The notes below the pieces were generated by a model that made no database searches, had not been told where the DNA came from, and saw only the letters and a list, made by a program, of their open reading frames with translations. A stretch of 53,929 bases of DNA from Phormidium willei BDU 130791 (GTDB lineage: Bacteria > Cyanobacteriota > Cyanobacteriia > Cyanobacteriales > Geitlerinemataceae). The stretch lies in contig LSZA01000016.1 of assembly GCA_001637315.1 (NCBI GenBank), positions 1 to 53,929 on the forward strand. Reading direction: 5' to 3'. Positions 7,998-16,914 of this stretch are shown here, one piece after another (position 1 is the stretch's first letter; the number at the start of each line of letters is the position of its first letter). The translations under genes and the position numbers were made by a program.

Positions 7998-8867
7998 ATG
8001 ATCAACCCCTTTAGACAGCCAATTCAGGACTTTTACGACGCATCCACCGAACTCTGGGAAGAGGTCTGGGGTGATCATTTACATCATGGCTACTACGGCG
8101 ATCGCAACCCCCGAACCCTCGACCGACGACAGGCCCAAGTTGACCTCATCGATCGCCTCGTCGACTGGCTAGAAGACTCAGGAAATGCCCTTCCCCTCAG
8201 TGACCAAAGTCAAATTCTCGATGTTGGCTGCGGAGTCGGCGGAAGTAGCCGACATTTATGGCAAAAATTCCACTGTCGGGCCACAGGAATCACCCTCAGT
8301 CCCGTCCAGGCCCGCCGGGCCACCGAGCGATCGCAACAAGCCGGGGCCAACGGGTCCTTAGGCTTCTTAGTGGCCGACGCCTTAGCGGTCCCCTTCGCTG
8401 ACGCCAGTTTTGATTGGATTTGGTCCCTCGAAAGCGGCGAACATATGCCCGACAAAACCCGCTTTTTAGCCGAATGTTATCGCCTCCTCAAACCCGGTGG
8501 AACCCTGATGTTAGCCACCTGGTGTCATCGTCCCCTCGACTCGGGTCGGTTATCGGCGGCGGAAGTCGATCATCTGTCGCAACTCTATCAGATCTATCAT
8601 TTACCCTATGTTATTTCCCTGCCCGATTATGAGGCAATCGCCGAGGGGGTGGGATTTGAACATCTGCAAACAGAGGATTGGTCCGCCGCTGTGGCCCCAT
8701 TTTGGGATGTCGTCTTGGAGTCGGCCTTAGATCCCAAAGTGATGTTAGGGGTTCTCTTGTCCGGTTGGGAAACCATCCAGGGAGCCTTTGCCATTAACCT
8801 AATGCGAGAGGGCTATAAGACGGGATTAATTCGCTATGGGGTTCTCTCGGGACGGAAGCCCGAGTAA
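7998..8867 (+). CDS. Gamma-tocopherol methyltransferase
   Basis: SAM-dependent methyltransferase catalysing the last step of alpha-tocopherol synthesis (VTE4 type). SAM motif I is ILDVGCGVGGSSR at residues 73-85. Family marks include FYDASTELWEEVWGDHLHHGYY, LSPVQARRATER, FDWIWSLESGEHMPDK and LKPGGTLMLATWCHRPL. The closest type I know from memory is the Synechocystis slr0089 product, but without its N-terminal extension; at 289 aa no plastid- or membrane-type leader is present. The gene sits 78 bp upstream of homogentisate phytyltransferase on the same strand, which supports a vitamin E role over sarcosine/dimethylglycine or MPBQ methyltransferases. Confidence 0.88.
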   Translation: MINPFRQPIQDFYDASTELWEEVWGDHLHHGYYGDRNPRTLDRRQAQVDLIDRLVDWLEDSGNALPLSDQSQILDVGCGVGGSSRHLWQKFHCRATGITLSPVQARRATERSQQAGANGSLGFLVADALAVPFADASFDWIWSLESGEHMPDKTRFLAECYRLLKPGGTLMLATWCHRPLDSGRLSAAEVDHLSQLYQIYHLPYVISLPDYEAIAEGVGFEHLQTEDWSAAVAPFWDVVLESALDPKVMLGVLLSGWETIQGAFAINLMREGYKTGLIRYGVLSGRKPE

Positions 8868-8945
8868 CAACACCGCCCCAACCCTGACAGGACAGGCGTT
8901 TTCGGTGGTCTCCCCCGATTCGAGCAATATCAACCTAGAGGAGTT

Positions 8946-9872
8946 ATGGAGTCGCGATCGCAGCCCATCACCGCATCACTCAGCCAACACCTATCCGCCC
9001 TTTGGCGGTTCAGTCGCCCCCATACCATTATCGGTACCACCCTCAGCGTCTGGGCCTTATTTGCCATCGCCCAGGGGGGAGATTGGCCCACCACCACCGA
9101 CTGGCGATCGCTACTGGGGGCTTGGCTGGCCTGTTTAGGCGGAAACCTCTATATTGTCGGCTTAAATCAACTCGAAGATATCGAGATTGATCGCATCAAC
9201 AAACCCCAACTCCCCCTCGCCTCCGGGGAGTTTAGCCCTCGTCAGGGCCAAGGGATTGTGGCCCTCTCCGGTTTGGCGGCGATCGCCCTAGCGGCCCTGC
9301 AAGGCCCCTGGCTACTCGCAACCGTCGCCGTCAGTCTCCTGATTGGAACCGCCTATTCCCTGCCCCCCATCCGCCTCAAACGCTTTCCCTTTTGGGCGTC
9401 ATTTTGCATTTTTACCGTCCGAGGGGTCATCGTTAATTTAGGGCTGTTCCTGCACTTCCAAGGGGGCTTTCCTATCATTTCTGAAGTCTGGGCTTTAACC
9501 CTATTTGTCCTGATTTTCACCTTTGCCATTGCCATTTTCAAAGATATCCCCGATCTCGAAGGGGATAAACGCTATCAAATTAGCACGCTTACCCTTCGCC
9601 TCGGGGCCGCCGCCGTGGCCCGCTTAGCCCTCATCACGATTTCTATCTGTGATTTGTTGATGATGGTGGCGGGATTTACCATCCTCGAAGCCATGAATGG
9701 AACCGTTTTGGCTATCATTCATCTACTACTATTGGCCTTACTCTGGCTTCGTCGTCGTAGTCTAGATTTGAGCGATCGCACCTCTATCGCGGCTTTTTAT
9801 CAATTCATCTGGAAACTCTTTTTCCTCGAATATCTAATTTTCCCCCTCACCTATCTTGCCGTCAATCGTTAA
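8946..9872 (+). CDS. hpt: Homogentisate phytyltransferase
   Basis: Membrane UbiA-family prenyltransferase joining phytyl-PP to homogentisate, the committed step of tocopherol synthesis. First Asp-rich motif NQLEDIEID (residues 74-82) runs into RINKPQLPLASGE, the hallmark of the HPT branch. The second motif is KDIPDLEGDKRYQISTLTLRLG. About eight to nine hydrophobic segments span the protein. The 308-aa length fits cyanobacterial HPT (slr1736 type). Downstream it meets the PP2C gene tail to tail with a 44-bp gap and no obvious terminator. Confidence 0.92.
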   Translation: MESRSQPITASLSQHLSALWRFSRPHTIIGTTLSVWALFAIAQGGDWPTTTDWRSLLGAWLACLGGNLYIVGLNQLEDIEIDRINKPQLPLASGEFSPRQGQGIVALSGLAAIALAALQGPWLLATVAVSLLIGTAYSLPPIRLKRFPFWASFCIFTVRGVIVNLGLFLHFQGGFPIISEVWALTLFVLIFTFAIAIFKDIPDLEGDKRYQISTLTLRLGAAAVARLALITISICDLLMMVAGFTILEAMNGTVLAIIHLLLLALLWLRRRSLDLSDRTSIAAFYQFIWKLFFLEYLIFPLTYLAVNR

Positions 9873-9916
9873 TTCATCTCAATTTCTAAACCGCCAAATT
9901 AGTCATTGATTTAGAG

Positions 9917-11518
9917 TTAAAACGATTTAAGTTCAACCCGAACTAGAACCGCCGTAACATTATCCCGTCCATTTTCCTGATTGGCCAAATCAATCAATTC
10001 CTGGGGGGCAAAATTGAGATTGGTAGAGACCGCCAAATAGGGTTTAAGATGGGTTTTCCAATGGAGTTCGACTAAACTGCGGTCTGTTAGACCATCGGAG
10101 GCGAGAAGAAAGAGAGTATTTTCCAAAATCGGCAAAAAGCGGACATCCGGGCGAACCGACTCACGGGGGCCAAGGGCCTGAGTCAGTTGATACGCTTGAG
10201 GCGTTTGATAGGCGACCGTGGGATCGACCCCTTGGGCGATGGATTGTTGTCCCAACTCATGATCGCGAGTTAACAACTCCAACCCGCCAGACACCGTCAA
10301 GCGATAGAGACGCGAATCTCCCACATGGGCGATCGCGGCCCGATTATTATCCACCAATAACATCACCAGCGTCGTTCCCATACGGCGATTTCCCCGGCGG
10401 CCTTGATCTTGATTGAGATCATAAATGGCCGTATTCGCCGCCGCGATGGCCTCATTAATCCGCCATTGTTCCGGGAAATCCTCATCCCAATAGGGGAGAA
10501 TGCGATCAGCTACCGTTTCGACGGCGATCGCACTCGCCACATCGCCTCCCTCATGGCCCCCCATTCCATCACAGAGAACATACAAGCCTCGGGCCGATTC
10601 CGTCCGCGAAGTGGGCGTTTCCCGTTGATGTTGCCGTAACCACAACAAAAACGTATCCTCATTGTGACGGCGTTGGCGGCCAATATCCGTTTGGCCCGCA
10701 TGAGTGAGTTGAACCGTGGGGATAATCGGGGCCGTAATCGTGAAATCTTCCTCCTGAAAATTCCAGCCGGTGGGATCGTCATCTTCCTCCTCTTCCGTTG
10801 GCGAGTCAGGTTGGAGAGAATCTAAAATTTGGTCCAGATGCGATCGCAACCGTTGCGGCGATGAAATCTGTCCCTGCTGTAGTCGTTGAATCAACAGCGC
10901 AATATCCGGGTGAGGAGACATCTGAGAAAAGCGAAATAACTGACTCCAAGTGTCCCCCAACTGATTCAACGACACCGACTGATCCGACGTTTCCAAATAG
11001 AGTCGTTGCAAACACAACAGATCCTCAGCGTCAAGACGTAAATTATCCAAGCGAACCAAACTCGGACGGCCCGCCAACTCCGTCAGCAACATCCACAAAT
11101 CCGTCATCTGATACATCCAATGGAGATGTTGAAGGGCCACCTCCTGACGTTTCGACGACTCGTTCATCGTCCAGGCTTCAATCAACGGCGACAACGATGA
11201 ACGGTCTTCTAGCAAAACAATCGCATAGTCCTCATCCTCCCACGCATCATGGAGACGAGGGAGGGCGGAGTTGGTCGCACAATAGGGGTGAATATAGGGT
11301 TCGGCGACATCGGGAAGCGATCGCATCAACGCCGTCTCCGTCGCCCGATAATAGGGAGACTCCGTCGGCGTTTGGTCCGACACCTGAACCTCAATATCCC
11401 CCCAATCATTCAAGACCGGATGTTTAAGAGGACGATAGCGACGCTGGGGGTCAAGATAGCCCGGAAGCGTCATCCCGCCACGGTCGGCTTTAGGGATGAG
11501 GATAGCAAACCAAATCAT
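9917..11518 (-). CDS. PP2C-type Ser/Thr protein phosphatase with N-terminal extension
   Basis: The 533-aa protein has a PP2C phosphatase domain over about residues 270-530: TDIGRQRRHNEDTFLLW, YVLCDGMGGHEGGDVASAIA, TTLVMLLVDNNRAAIAHVGDSRLY, FLLASDGLTDRS and NGRDNVTAVLV. All metal-binding Asp motifs are intact. The first ~250 residues are Leu/Asp-rich and resemble a degenerate kinase-like or helical region that I cannot name, followed by a very acidic linker (EEEEDDD). Start at the ATG 11518; an internal ATG at 11473 is an alternative. It follows the pseudouridine synthase by 6 bp, so the two are likely co-transcribed. Confidence 0.85.
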   Translation of the reverse strand: MIWFAILIPKADRGGMTLPGYLDPQRRYRPLKHPVLNDWGDIEVQVSDQTPTESPYYRATETALMRSLPDVAEPYIHPYCATNSALPRLHDAWEDEDYAIVLLEDRSSLSPLIEAWTMNESSKRQEVALQHLHWMYQMTDLWMLLTELAGRPSLVRLDNLRLDAEDLLCLQRLYLETSDQSVSLNQLGDTWSQLFRFSQMSPHPDIALLIQRLQQGQISSPQRLRSHLDQILDSLQPDSPTEEEEDDDPTGWNFQEEDFTITAPIIPTVQLTHAGQTDIGRQRRHNEDTFLLWLRQHQRETPTSRTESARGLYVLCDGMGGHEGGDVASAIAVETVADRILPYWDEDFPEQWRINEAIAAANTAIYDLNQDQGRRGNRRMGTTLVMLLVDNNRAAIAHVGDSRLYRLTVSGGLELLTRDHELGQQSIAQGVDPTVAYQTPQAYQLTQALGPRESVRPDVRFLPILENTLFLLASDGLTDRSLVELHWKTHLKPYLAVSTNLNFAPQELIDLANQENGRDNVTAVLVRVELKSF

Positions 11519-11524
11519 GAGGAT

Positions 11525-12145
11525 TCAGGGTGTTGATCGCGACGAAGACGACTGTTCCCTACTATCTTCCCTCACTTGTTGAATTTCCAGGGGAGTTAAC
11601 TCCCGCCATTGTCCCGGTTCTAACCCCTCAAGCGTTAACCTGAGACTGCGAACCCGAACCAATCGCAGCGTGGGAAAGCCCACAGCGGCGGTCATCCGGC
11701 GAACTTGGCGGTTGCGTCCCTCCGTTAAGGTCATCTCCAGCCAGTCCGTGGGAACAGTTTTACGATAACGAATTGGCGGATGGCGCGGAGGAAGTGGGGG
11801 CGGAGACTCCAGACGACGAACCCGGGCCGGACGAGTCTGATAACCGCGAATGTTGACCCCTCGCCGCAGGGCTTCCAAGGCCGCCTCATCAGGAGTGCGT
11901 TCGACTTGAACCCAGTAGGTACGCGGTTTAGCAAATTTTGGGTCCGTGAGACGATGTTTTAGCGGCCCATCATTCGTCAATAACAGCAGTCCTTCACTAT
12001 CACGATCCAAACGACCCACCGAATAGACCCCAGGAACTGGGATATAGTCCTTTAACGTGCTGCGAGGTGTCTGACTGTCGTCGGTAAACTGACACAGCAC
12101 GTCGTAGGGCTTGTAAAAGAGAATATAGCGATATTGAGGTTTCAC
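11525..12145 (-). CDS. RsuA/RluE-family rRNA pseudouridine synthase
   Basis: Pseudouridylates 23S (RluE-like) or 16S rRNA. Key marks: [17 protein letters not shown], the catalytic-Asp motif [17 protein letters not shown], and [30 protein letters not shown]. There is no N-terminal S4 domain, as in RluE. The open frame extends to a GTG at 12160, but that lies inside tRNA-Cys. I therefore prefer the GTG at 12145 ([13 protein letters not shown]), which begins 6 bases after the tRNA 3' end and leaves almost no untranslated leader. It is followed 6 bp later by the PP2C gene. Confidence 0.85.
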   Translation of the reverse strand: MKPQYRYILFYKPYDVLCQFTDDSQTPRSTLKDYIPVPGVYSVGRLDRDSEGLLLLTNDGPLKHRLTDPKFAKPRTYWVQVERTPDEAALEALRRGVNIRGYQTRPARVRRLESPPPLPPRHPPIRYRKTVPTDWLEMTLTEGRNRQVRRMTAAVGFPTLRLVRVRSLRLTLEGLEPGQWRELTPLEIQQVREDSREQSSSSRSTP

Positions 12146-12151
12146 GTTAAA

Positions 12152-12223
12152 AGGGGACACCCGGATTCGAACCGGGGAATGGAAGATTTGCAGTCTTCTG
12201 CCTTACCGCTTGGCCATGTCCCC
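12152..12223 (-). tRNA. tRNA-Cys (GCA)
   Basis: Minus-strand cloverleaf: acceptor GGGGACA/TGTCCCC, anticodon arm GAAGACTGCAAATCTTC with anticodon GCA, T-arm CCCCGGTTCGAATCCGGG, discriminator U. CCA is not encoded. The rluE-like CDS begins 6 nt past its 3' end, so RNase processing of the tRNA would set the mRNA 5' end. Confidence 0.96.
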
Positions 12224-12258
12224 ATGTCTCTAGCTTTGCCATCCTAACATATCCTCGG

Positions 12259-13233
12259 TCAACAATGGGAGATTTTTTGAGAAATTGTGGCGAACTGCGA
12301 TCGCAACTCCTCAGATAGCCAAGCCTCAAACTGAGGATACACCGGCAACCGGGGGCGTAACTGCCAACCGGCCGGTTCCAGAATCTCCTGTAAACGCTGA
12401 TGTTGCCAATGGGGATAATCCGGGTTCACCTCATCACGGGGACCAATTCCCCCCAAATCCCGCGCCCCCGCCGCCAGACAGTCCAAAAGAATCTCAGGCG
12501 TTTCCAACAAATTAGGCGGAATTTGCAGCGTCACTGAGGCCGGCAACATCTCTCGGGCCAAGGCCACCACCTCAGGAAGTCGGCCCAAGTCAAAGTGGTC
12601 TATTTCAGACCCTTGCCGTTGTCCCAAACGATGAGGTTGCAAAATCACCTCTTGCAGATGACCCCAGCGATGCTGAATCCGGGCAATCTCCGAGAGGCTA
12701 TCACGCCAATCCTGAGGGGTTTCGCCAATTCCCAACAACAATCCCGTTGTAAAGGGTATCCTCAGCTTTCCCGCCAGTTCCAACTGTAAAATACGCTGTT
12801 CAGGTTGTTTACTCGGGGCGTGACGGTGAACGGTATCTAGCAATTTGGGGGTTACCTGTTCCAACATCAACCCCATGGAGAGATTCACTGTTTTCAGACG
12901 GGCCATTTCCGCCTCACTCAAGGGACCAACATTGGTATGAGGCAAAAATCCCATTGATAGGGCCAGTTGGCAAAGGTCAAAAATCCGTTGAAACCAAGGT
13001 TGACGGCGAGGATGATGGGGATGGACTTCTCCACTGAGAATCAAAATTTCTGTCACTCTCTGGCCCGACATCTGCCGCAGGGACTGCAAAATCTCCTCTC
13101 CCTGGGCCAAACTCATCCACTCATCGTCTCCGGGGTCCCGACGAAAGTTGCAATACTCACAGCGATTGAAACATTCATAGGTCGGAACCATCGTATACGC
13201 CGGACTATAGGTGACGGTCTTCACAACGGCCAA
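12259..13233 (-). CDS. cofG: 7,8-didemethyl-8-hydroxy-5-deazariboflavin synthase, CofG subunit
   Basis: Radical SAM enzyme that, with CofH, builds the 5-deazaflavin FO chromophore. In cyanobacteria this typically serves as the antenna of DNA photolyase. The cluster motif CFNRCEYCNF supplies C21, C25 and C28 (CX3CX2C, characteristic of CofG/CofH). Further marks are LILSGEVHPHHPRR, GLMLEQVTPKLLDTVHRHAPSK, TGLLLGIGET and DLGGIGPRDEVNPD. 324 aa is the usual CofG length. It lies 126 bp downstream of egtB on the same strand; no cofH is visible in the window. Confidence 0.9.
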   Translation of the reverse strand: MAVVKTVTYSPAYTMVPTYECFNRCEYCNFRRDPGDDEWMSLAQGEEILQSLRQMSGQRVTEILILSGEVHPHHPRRQPWFQRIFDLCQLALSMGFLPHTNVGPLSEAEMARLKTVNLSMGLMLEQVTPKLLDTVHRHAPSKQPEQRILQLELAGKLRIPFTTGLLLGIGETPQDWRDSLSEIARIQHRWGHLQEVILQPHRLGQRQGSEIDHFDLGRLPEVVALAREMLPASVTLQIPPNLLETPEILLDCLAAGARDLGGIGPRDEVNPDYPHWQHQRLQEILEPAGWQLRPRLPVYPQFEAWLSEELRSQFATISQKISHC

Positions 13234-13359
13234 TTTCTCCTTATTGTGGTCGATGATTGTCCCCGAGAGGCGGTGCGTTCGGGCAGCTTACAGGTTGTCG
13301 GTCAACGCCCAAACGGGTTGCAAGCCGGAACACACCCTACCCCTGTTCCCTTCTCCCCC

Positions 13360-14634
13360 CTATTCCCTCTCGCAAAGCCGAAACCCCGCAAACAGTTCCC
13401 GAACTTGGGGAAAATACCAGTTGCGAAAACTGTTACGTAGGGTCCAAGGGCGAGTCGTCCAACTGCCCCCGCGTAAGACATAATGGTGGCCATCAAAATA
13501 GGTTTGGGAATAGCCGCTATAGGGAAACGACCGAAACCCCGAATAACCGGCAAAGGGAGTTGAGGTCCATTCCCAAACGTTGCCTAGCATATCGGCGACG
13601 CCCCAAGGACTGCAATGGTCGGGATAGGCATGAACGGGAGTCGTTCCCCCGAGTCGGCGATGATGATTGCAATGATGAGATTGGGGCGGTTCGGTTCCCC
13701 AGGGATAGGGTTGACGGCGATGTTGCTGAGGGTTCCAGCTTGCGGCCTTTTCCCATTCTGCCTCGCTGGGGAGTCGTTTGCCGACGAAGTTGGCGTAGGC
13801 GTTGGCTTCATACCAACTTACGCCACAGACGGGATGATGGTCGAAGTGGGATGCTTCGGTTTGGGAGAGTTGGGATAACTGTTGCGGCCAATAGAGGGGT
13901 TCCTGGATATTCTGCTGGCGGATCAACTGCCAACCGGCGGCCGACCAATAATCGGGATTGTGGTACCCTCCCGCTGCGATGAAGCGACGGTATTGGCCAC
14001 AGGTGACGGGATAGCGGTCAATTTGATAACCGTCGAGATGTTGGAGAAACGCTGGTTGTTCGTTATCGATCGCATTGCCGTCACTATTACCCTGTAAAAA
14101 CGTTCCAGCAGGGATTTTAATACTTTTGAAGTCAGGAGCGCTAGAGGCGGCTCGATGGGCTACGTAGAGGGGGTTATGATGATAGTTACGGCGATGTAGG
14201 GCTTCGATGATCGCCATGGTTTCACTATGTTGACTCTCATGTTGCAGGATGAACCACCAGAGGCGGGCCTGTTGGGAGAGAGGGGCGCGGGGTAGGTAGT
14301 CCAACACTCGCTGGCGAACTTGTTGCAGGGCCTCACAGGTGTCTGTCAGGCTGGGGAGTTGTTCTCGCTGCTGTTTGGGCAGGCCATCGGCGGCATAGAG
14401 GCGATGGGTTTGGGGCTGGTGGGGGGCCTGGCCGGCACAATGACGTAATAGCCAAAGTTCTTCGGTAAAGCCAATATGACCCAAATGCCAACCAATGGGG
14501 CTAAAGTCAGGATGGGCTTGTTGGTAATAGAGGCGATCGCCGAGGTTTTGGACTTGGTTCAGGGTGGCCTGACGACACTCGATGAGGGCTTGTCGTAAGA
14601 CCTCGGTGGTGGAACATTCGGAAGGAACTGACAT
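13360..14634 (-). CDS. egtB: Ergothioneine biosynthesis sulfoxide synthase EgtB
   Basis: Non-heme iron enzyme that joins a Cys-containing thiol to trimethylhistidine (hercynine). The N-terminal DinB-like domain supplies the three iron ligands: GWHLGH (His50) and HESQHSE (His132, His136, HX3HXE). The C-terminal FGE/sulfatase-modifying-factor domain shows IPAGTFLQGNSDG, YQIDRYPVTCGQYRRFIAAGGY, PVCGVSWYEANAYA, LPSEAEWEKAA and DMLGNVWEWTS. 424 aa fits EgtB. Its ATG overlaps the egtC stop codon (TAATG), implying translational coupling. The hercynine methyltransferase egtD is not in the window. Confidence 0.88.
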   Translation of the reverse strand: MSVPSECSTTEVLRQALIECRQATLNQVQNLGDRLYYQQAHPDFSPIGWHLGHIGFTEELWLLRHCAGQAPHQPQTHRLYAADGLPKQQREQLPSLTDTCEALQQVRQRVLDYLPRAPLSQQARLWWFILQHESQHSETMAIIEALHRRNYHHNPLYVAHRAASSAPDFKSIKIPAGTFLQGNSDGNAIDNEQPAFLQHLDGYQIDRYPVTCGQYRRFIAAGGYHNPDYWSAAGWQLIRQQNIQEPLYWPQQLSQLSQTEASHFDHHPVCGVSWYEANAYANFVGKRLPSEAEWEKAASWNPQQHRRQPYPWGTEPPQSHHCNHHRRLGGTTPVHAYPDHCSPWGVADMLGNVWEWTSTPFAGYSGFRSFPYSGYSQTYFDGHHYVLRGGSWTTRPWTLRNSFRNWYFPQVRELFAGFRLCERE

Positions 14635-15464
14635 TAGGGGTTTACAGGAATCCAGTCTGGTGATTCGGTCTGATTAGTTGTTATCTTCGCCGTTGTATCG
14701 GCCGTTACATTGGCTGTCATCGTCAAATTTAAGATACTGCCTGAGGGAAAGGCTTGCCAGTTTCCAGGAAAAATGGGTTCTGAGGCGATGAGATGTTGGT
14801 CGTTTTGGGCTAGGTAATAGAGACTGGGGGCTTCGGTGTTGACGGCGAAGCGACAGGCGATGAGGTGTTGGCCATCGCTAAGGATGAGGTTGGCGGAGAG
14901 TTGGCTGTGATGGGCGATCGCCAAGGCTTGAAAGTCTTGCAGGGCGGTTTTTAGAGTTTCCTGAAGGGACGGTTGAGGTTGATCGTGGTGTAACTGCATC
15001 AGATAGGCAAATAGATGTTCTGAGTCGGTACTGCCGTTGATGAGTTCGTAATAGGGGCGACGGAGGCGATCGCGTAAGGGACGATAGAGGCGATCACGAA
15101 ACTCAGGAATCGCCCCGTTATGAATAAATGACCAGTTGTGATAGGTAAACGGCTGACAGTTACTGAGGTCTAAGGCCTGTCCAGGGGTGGCACTACGAAC
15201 ATAGGCCAGGATACAGTCGGAGTGAATATAGCGGCTGAGGGAGGGCAGGTTAATGTCACTCCAGATGGGCAAAATGCTTTTGTAGGTGAAGGCTTGAGAT
15301 TGTCGGCGGCGATCGTACCAGCCCAAGCCATAGCCATCGGCGTTCAGCAACCCCGCTGTCATTTCTTGGGGTTGATAACTTTGAACCACCAAGGAATGAG
15401 GCGGTTGACAGAGAATGGAATCTAGGGAAATTGGGGAACCGAGATAAGCAAGAAGTCGACACAT
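14634..15464 (-). CDS. egtC: EgtC-type class II glutamine amidotransferase
   Basis: Ntn-hydrolase that removes the gamma-glutamyl group from the EgtB product in ergothioneine synthesis. The ATG at 15464 is chosen because it yields MCRLLAYLGSP, placing the nucleophile Cys at position 2; the open frame starts nine codons earlier, which would bury it. Other marks: AYVRSATPGQALDLSNCQPFTYHNWSFIHNG and NGSTDSEHLFAYL. 276 aa. Overlaps egtB by one base and follows menF by 28 bp, so menF-egtC-egtB is a probable operon. Confidence 0.88.
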   Translation of the reverse strand: MCRLLAYLGSPISLDSILCQPPHSLVVQSYQPQEMTAGLLNADGYGLGWYDRRRQSQAFTYKSILPIWSDINLPSLSRYIHSDCILAYVRSATPGQALDLSNCQPFTYHNWSFIHNGAIPEFRDRLYRPLRDRLRRPYYELINGSTDSEHLFAYLMQLHHDQPQPSLQETLKTALQDFQALAIAHHSQLSANLILSDGQHLIACRFAVNTEAPSLYYLAQNDQHLIASEPIFPGNWQAFPSGSILNLTMTANVTADTTAKITTNQTESPDWIPVNP

Positions 15465-15492
15465 GGGGAGGGGAAGGGAACAGGCTTGCAAC

Positions 15493-16914
15493 CTATTGAC
15501 TATTTAATGTGTTTAAGAGGGCTTGTAGTTTGAGTTGAATTTCAGCTAATTCTTTGGCTGGATCAGACCCCGCGACAATGCCGGCCCCCGCGTAGAGGCG
15601 GGCGCGATCGCCGTTGATGAGGGCGGACCGAATCCCAACAATAAACTCACTGTCTCCTTGTCCATTCACCCAGCCGAGGGGGGCGGCGTAAAGTTGGCGA
15701 TCGAGGGTTTCCCAGTCGCGAATGGCCTGACAGGCGGATTGACAGGGAACTCCGGCCACCGCTGGGGTGGGATGGAGTTGGGCTAGAACATCGAGAGGAT
15801 GAACCGAGTCCGGTAGGCTGGCGCGAACGGGAGTCCAGAGATGTTGGATATTGGACAGTTGCAGTAGACGAATGGGAGGGACAGGATGGAGGGACAGGCC
15901 TAACTGTTGCAGTTTTTGCTCGATGAAGTGTAACACAACGCGATGTTCATGGCGTTCTTTGGGACTCGACAGGAGATGATTGGCCAATTGGGCGTCGGTT
16001 GAGGCGGTTTCACCTCGCGGGGCTGAACCGGCTAGGGCGTCAGCGATGAGTTGGCGATCGCGGCTACCCAGAAGACGTTCGGGGCTGGCCCCAATGAAGT
16101 ATTGACCGTTCCCATTGCCCACGGCGAAGCTGTAACAGTCGGGATACCGATGTCGCAGTTGGGCCAGGGCCGTGGTGAGGTGGAAGGGGGAACGGGCCTG
16201 TAAGTCGATGGCGTGGGAGAGAACCACTTTTTGCAGATGGTTGGCTGCGATCGCCTCTAAGGCCCGTTGAACGTTGGTTTGGAATTGTTGGATATCCCGC
16301 CAATCGCAATAAACGGGTTGGGGAATGACCTGAAAATCGCGGCTGAGGGGCCGGGAGGGTAGCGATCGCAACTGTTGTAGGGTTTGCCAGGTTTGTTGAC
16401 TCAAACGGGCTAGATCGCTGTTCTGGGTCAGGGGTAGGTTACAGGTGGCGAGGGTTTGCCCCTGGTGATGACTCAGTTGCCATTGGGGCAAAAAGGCACT
16501 GGCGGCGGGAAAGAGGCGATTGGCGCCGTCGTCGAAGAAGCTGAAACTACAGAAGATTTGTAATCCGGGGGAATGGCCTAAACGGGGGTTGATGAGGGTG
16601 GCGTTCTCCTGACAGTCATCTACAAAGGCTTGGATGGTTTGGAATCGCTGTGGCCCGTTGGCGATCGCTTGACAGCAACTCCCCCAGGCGGCGATCGCCT
16701 GCTGTTGACTGGGGTTTTCTAAGTAAAATGAGGGCCGATCGCAACGATGATGCTGATCGAAGGCGATGAGGGGGTCCAGATCCGGCAGGATCATTCGTAG
16801 ACTTAGCCAATGCGATCGCGCTGTTTTCGCTAATTTTTGCTGCCAATTGAAAAGAAATCTCTCAATATCTTGACAATTTTTAAAGCACTGTGTCGGACTA
16901 GGTTGAACGACCAT
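15493..16914 (-). CDS. menF: Isochorismate synthase (MenF)
   Basis: Converts chorismate to isochorismate, the entry step to phylloquinone (vitamin K1). The C-terminal chorismate-binding domain holds LQKVVLSHAIDL, YCFSFAVGNG-like YSFAVGNGNGQYFIGASPERLL, ADALAGSAPRGE, SSPKERHEHRVVLHFIEQKL, HPTPAVAGVP and APLGWVNGQGDSEFIVGIRSA. The ~200 N-terminal residues are variable, as usual for MenF. It is divergent from menA-menC across 311 bp, so three phylloquinone genes share one intergenic region. Salicylate synthase is the nearest alternative, but the context argues for MenF. Confidence 0.9.
   Translation of the reverse strand: MVVQPSPTQCFKNCQDIERFLFNWQQKLAKTARSHWLSLRMILPDLDPLIAFDQHHRCDRPSFYLENPSQQQAIAAWGSCCQAIANGPQRFQTIQAFVDDCQENATLINPRLGHSPGLQIFCSFSFFDDGANRLFPAASAFLPQWQLSHHQGQTLATCNLPLTQNSDLARLSQQTWQTLQQLRSLPSRPLSRDFQVIPQPVYCDWRDIQQFQTNVQRALEAIAANHLQKVVLSHAIDLQARSPFHLTTALAQLRHRYPDCYSFAVGNGNGQYFIGASPERLLGSRDRQLIADALAGSAPRGETASTDAQLANHLLSSPKERHEHRVVLHFIEQKLQQLGLSLHPVPPIRLLQLSNIQHLWTPVRASLPDSVHPLDVLAQLHPTPAVAGVPCQSACQAIRDWETLDRQLYAAPLGWVNGQGDSEFIVGIRSALINGDRARLYAGAGIVAGSDPAKELAEIQLKLQALLNTLNSQ

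Noticed and set aside
10798..11427. 209-codon plus-strand frame
   Set aside because: Antisense to the PP2C gene; Thr/Ser/Pro-rich low-complexity translation typical of a shadow frame.
13257..13982. 241-codon plus-strand frame
   Set aside because: Antisense to egtB, Arg/Asn-rich with no domain; explained by the coding strand's codon bias.
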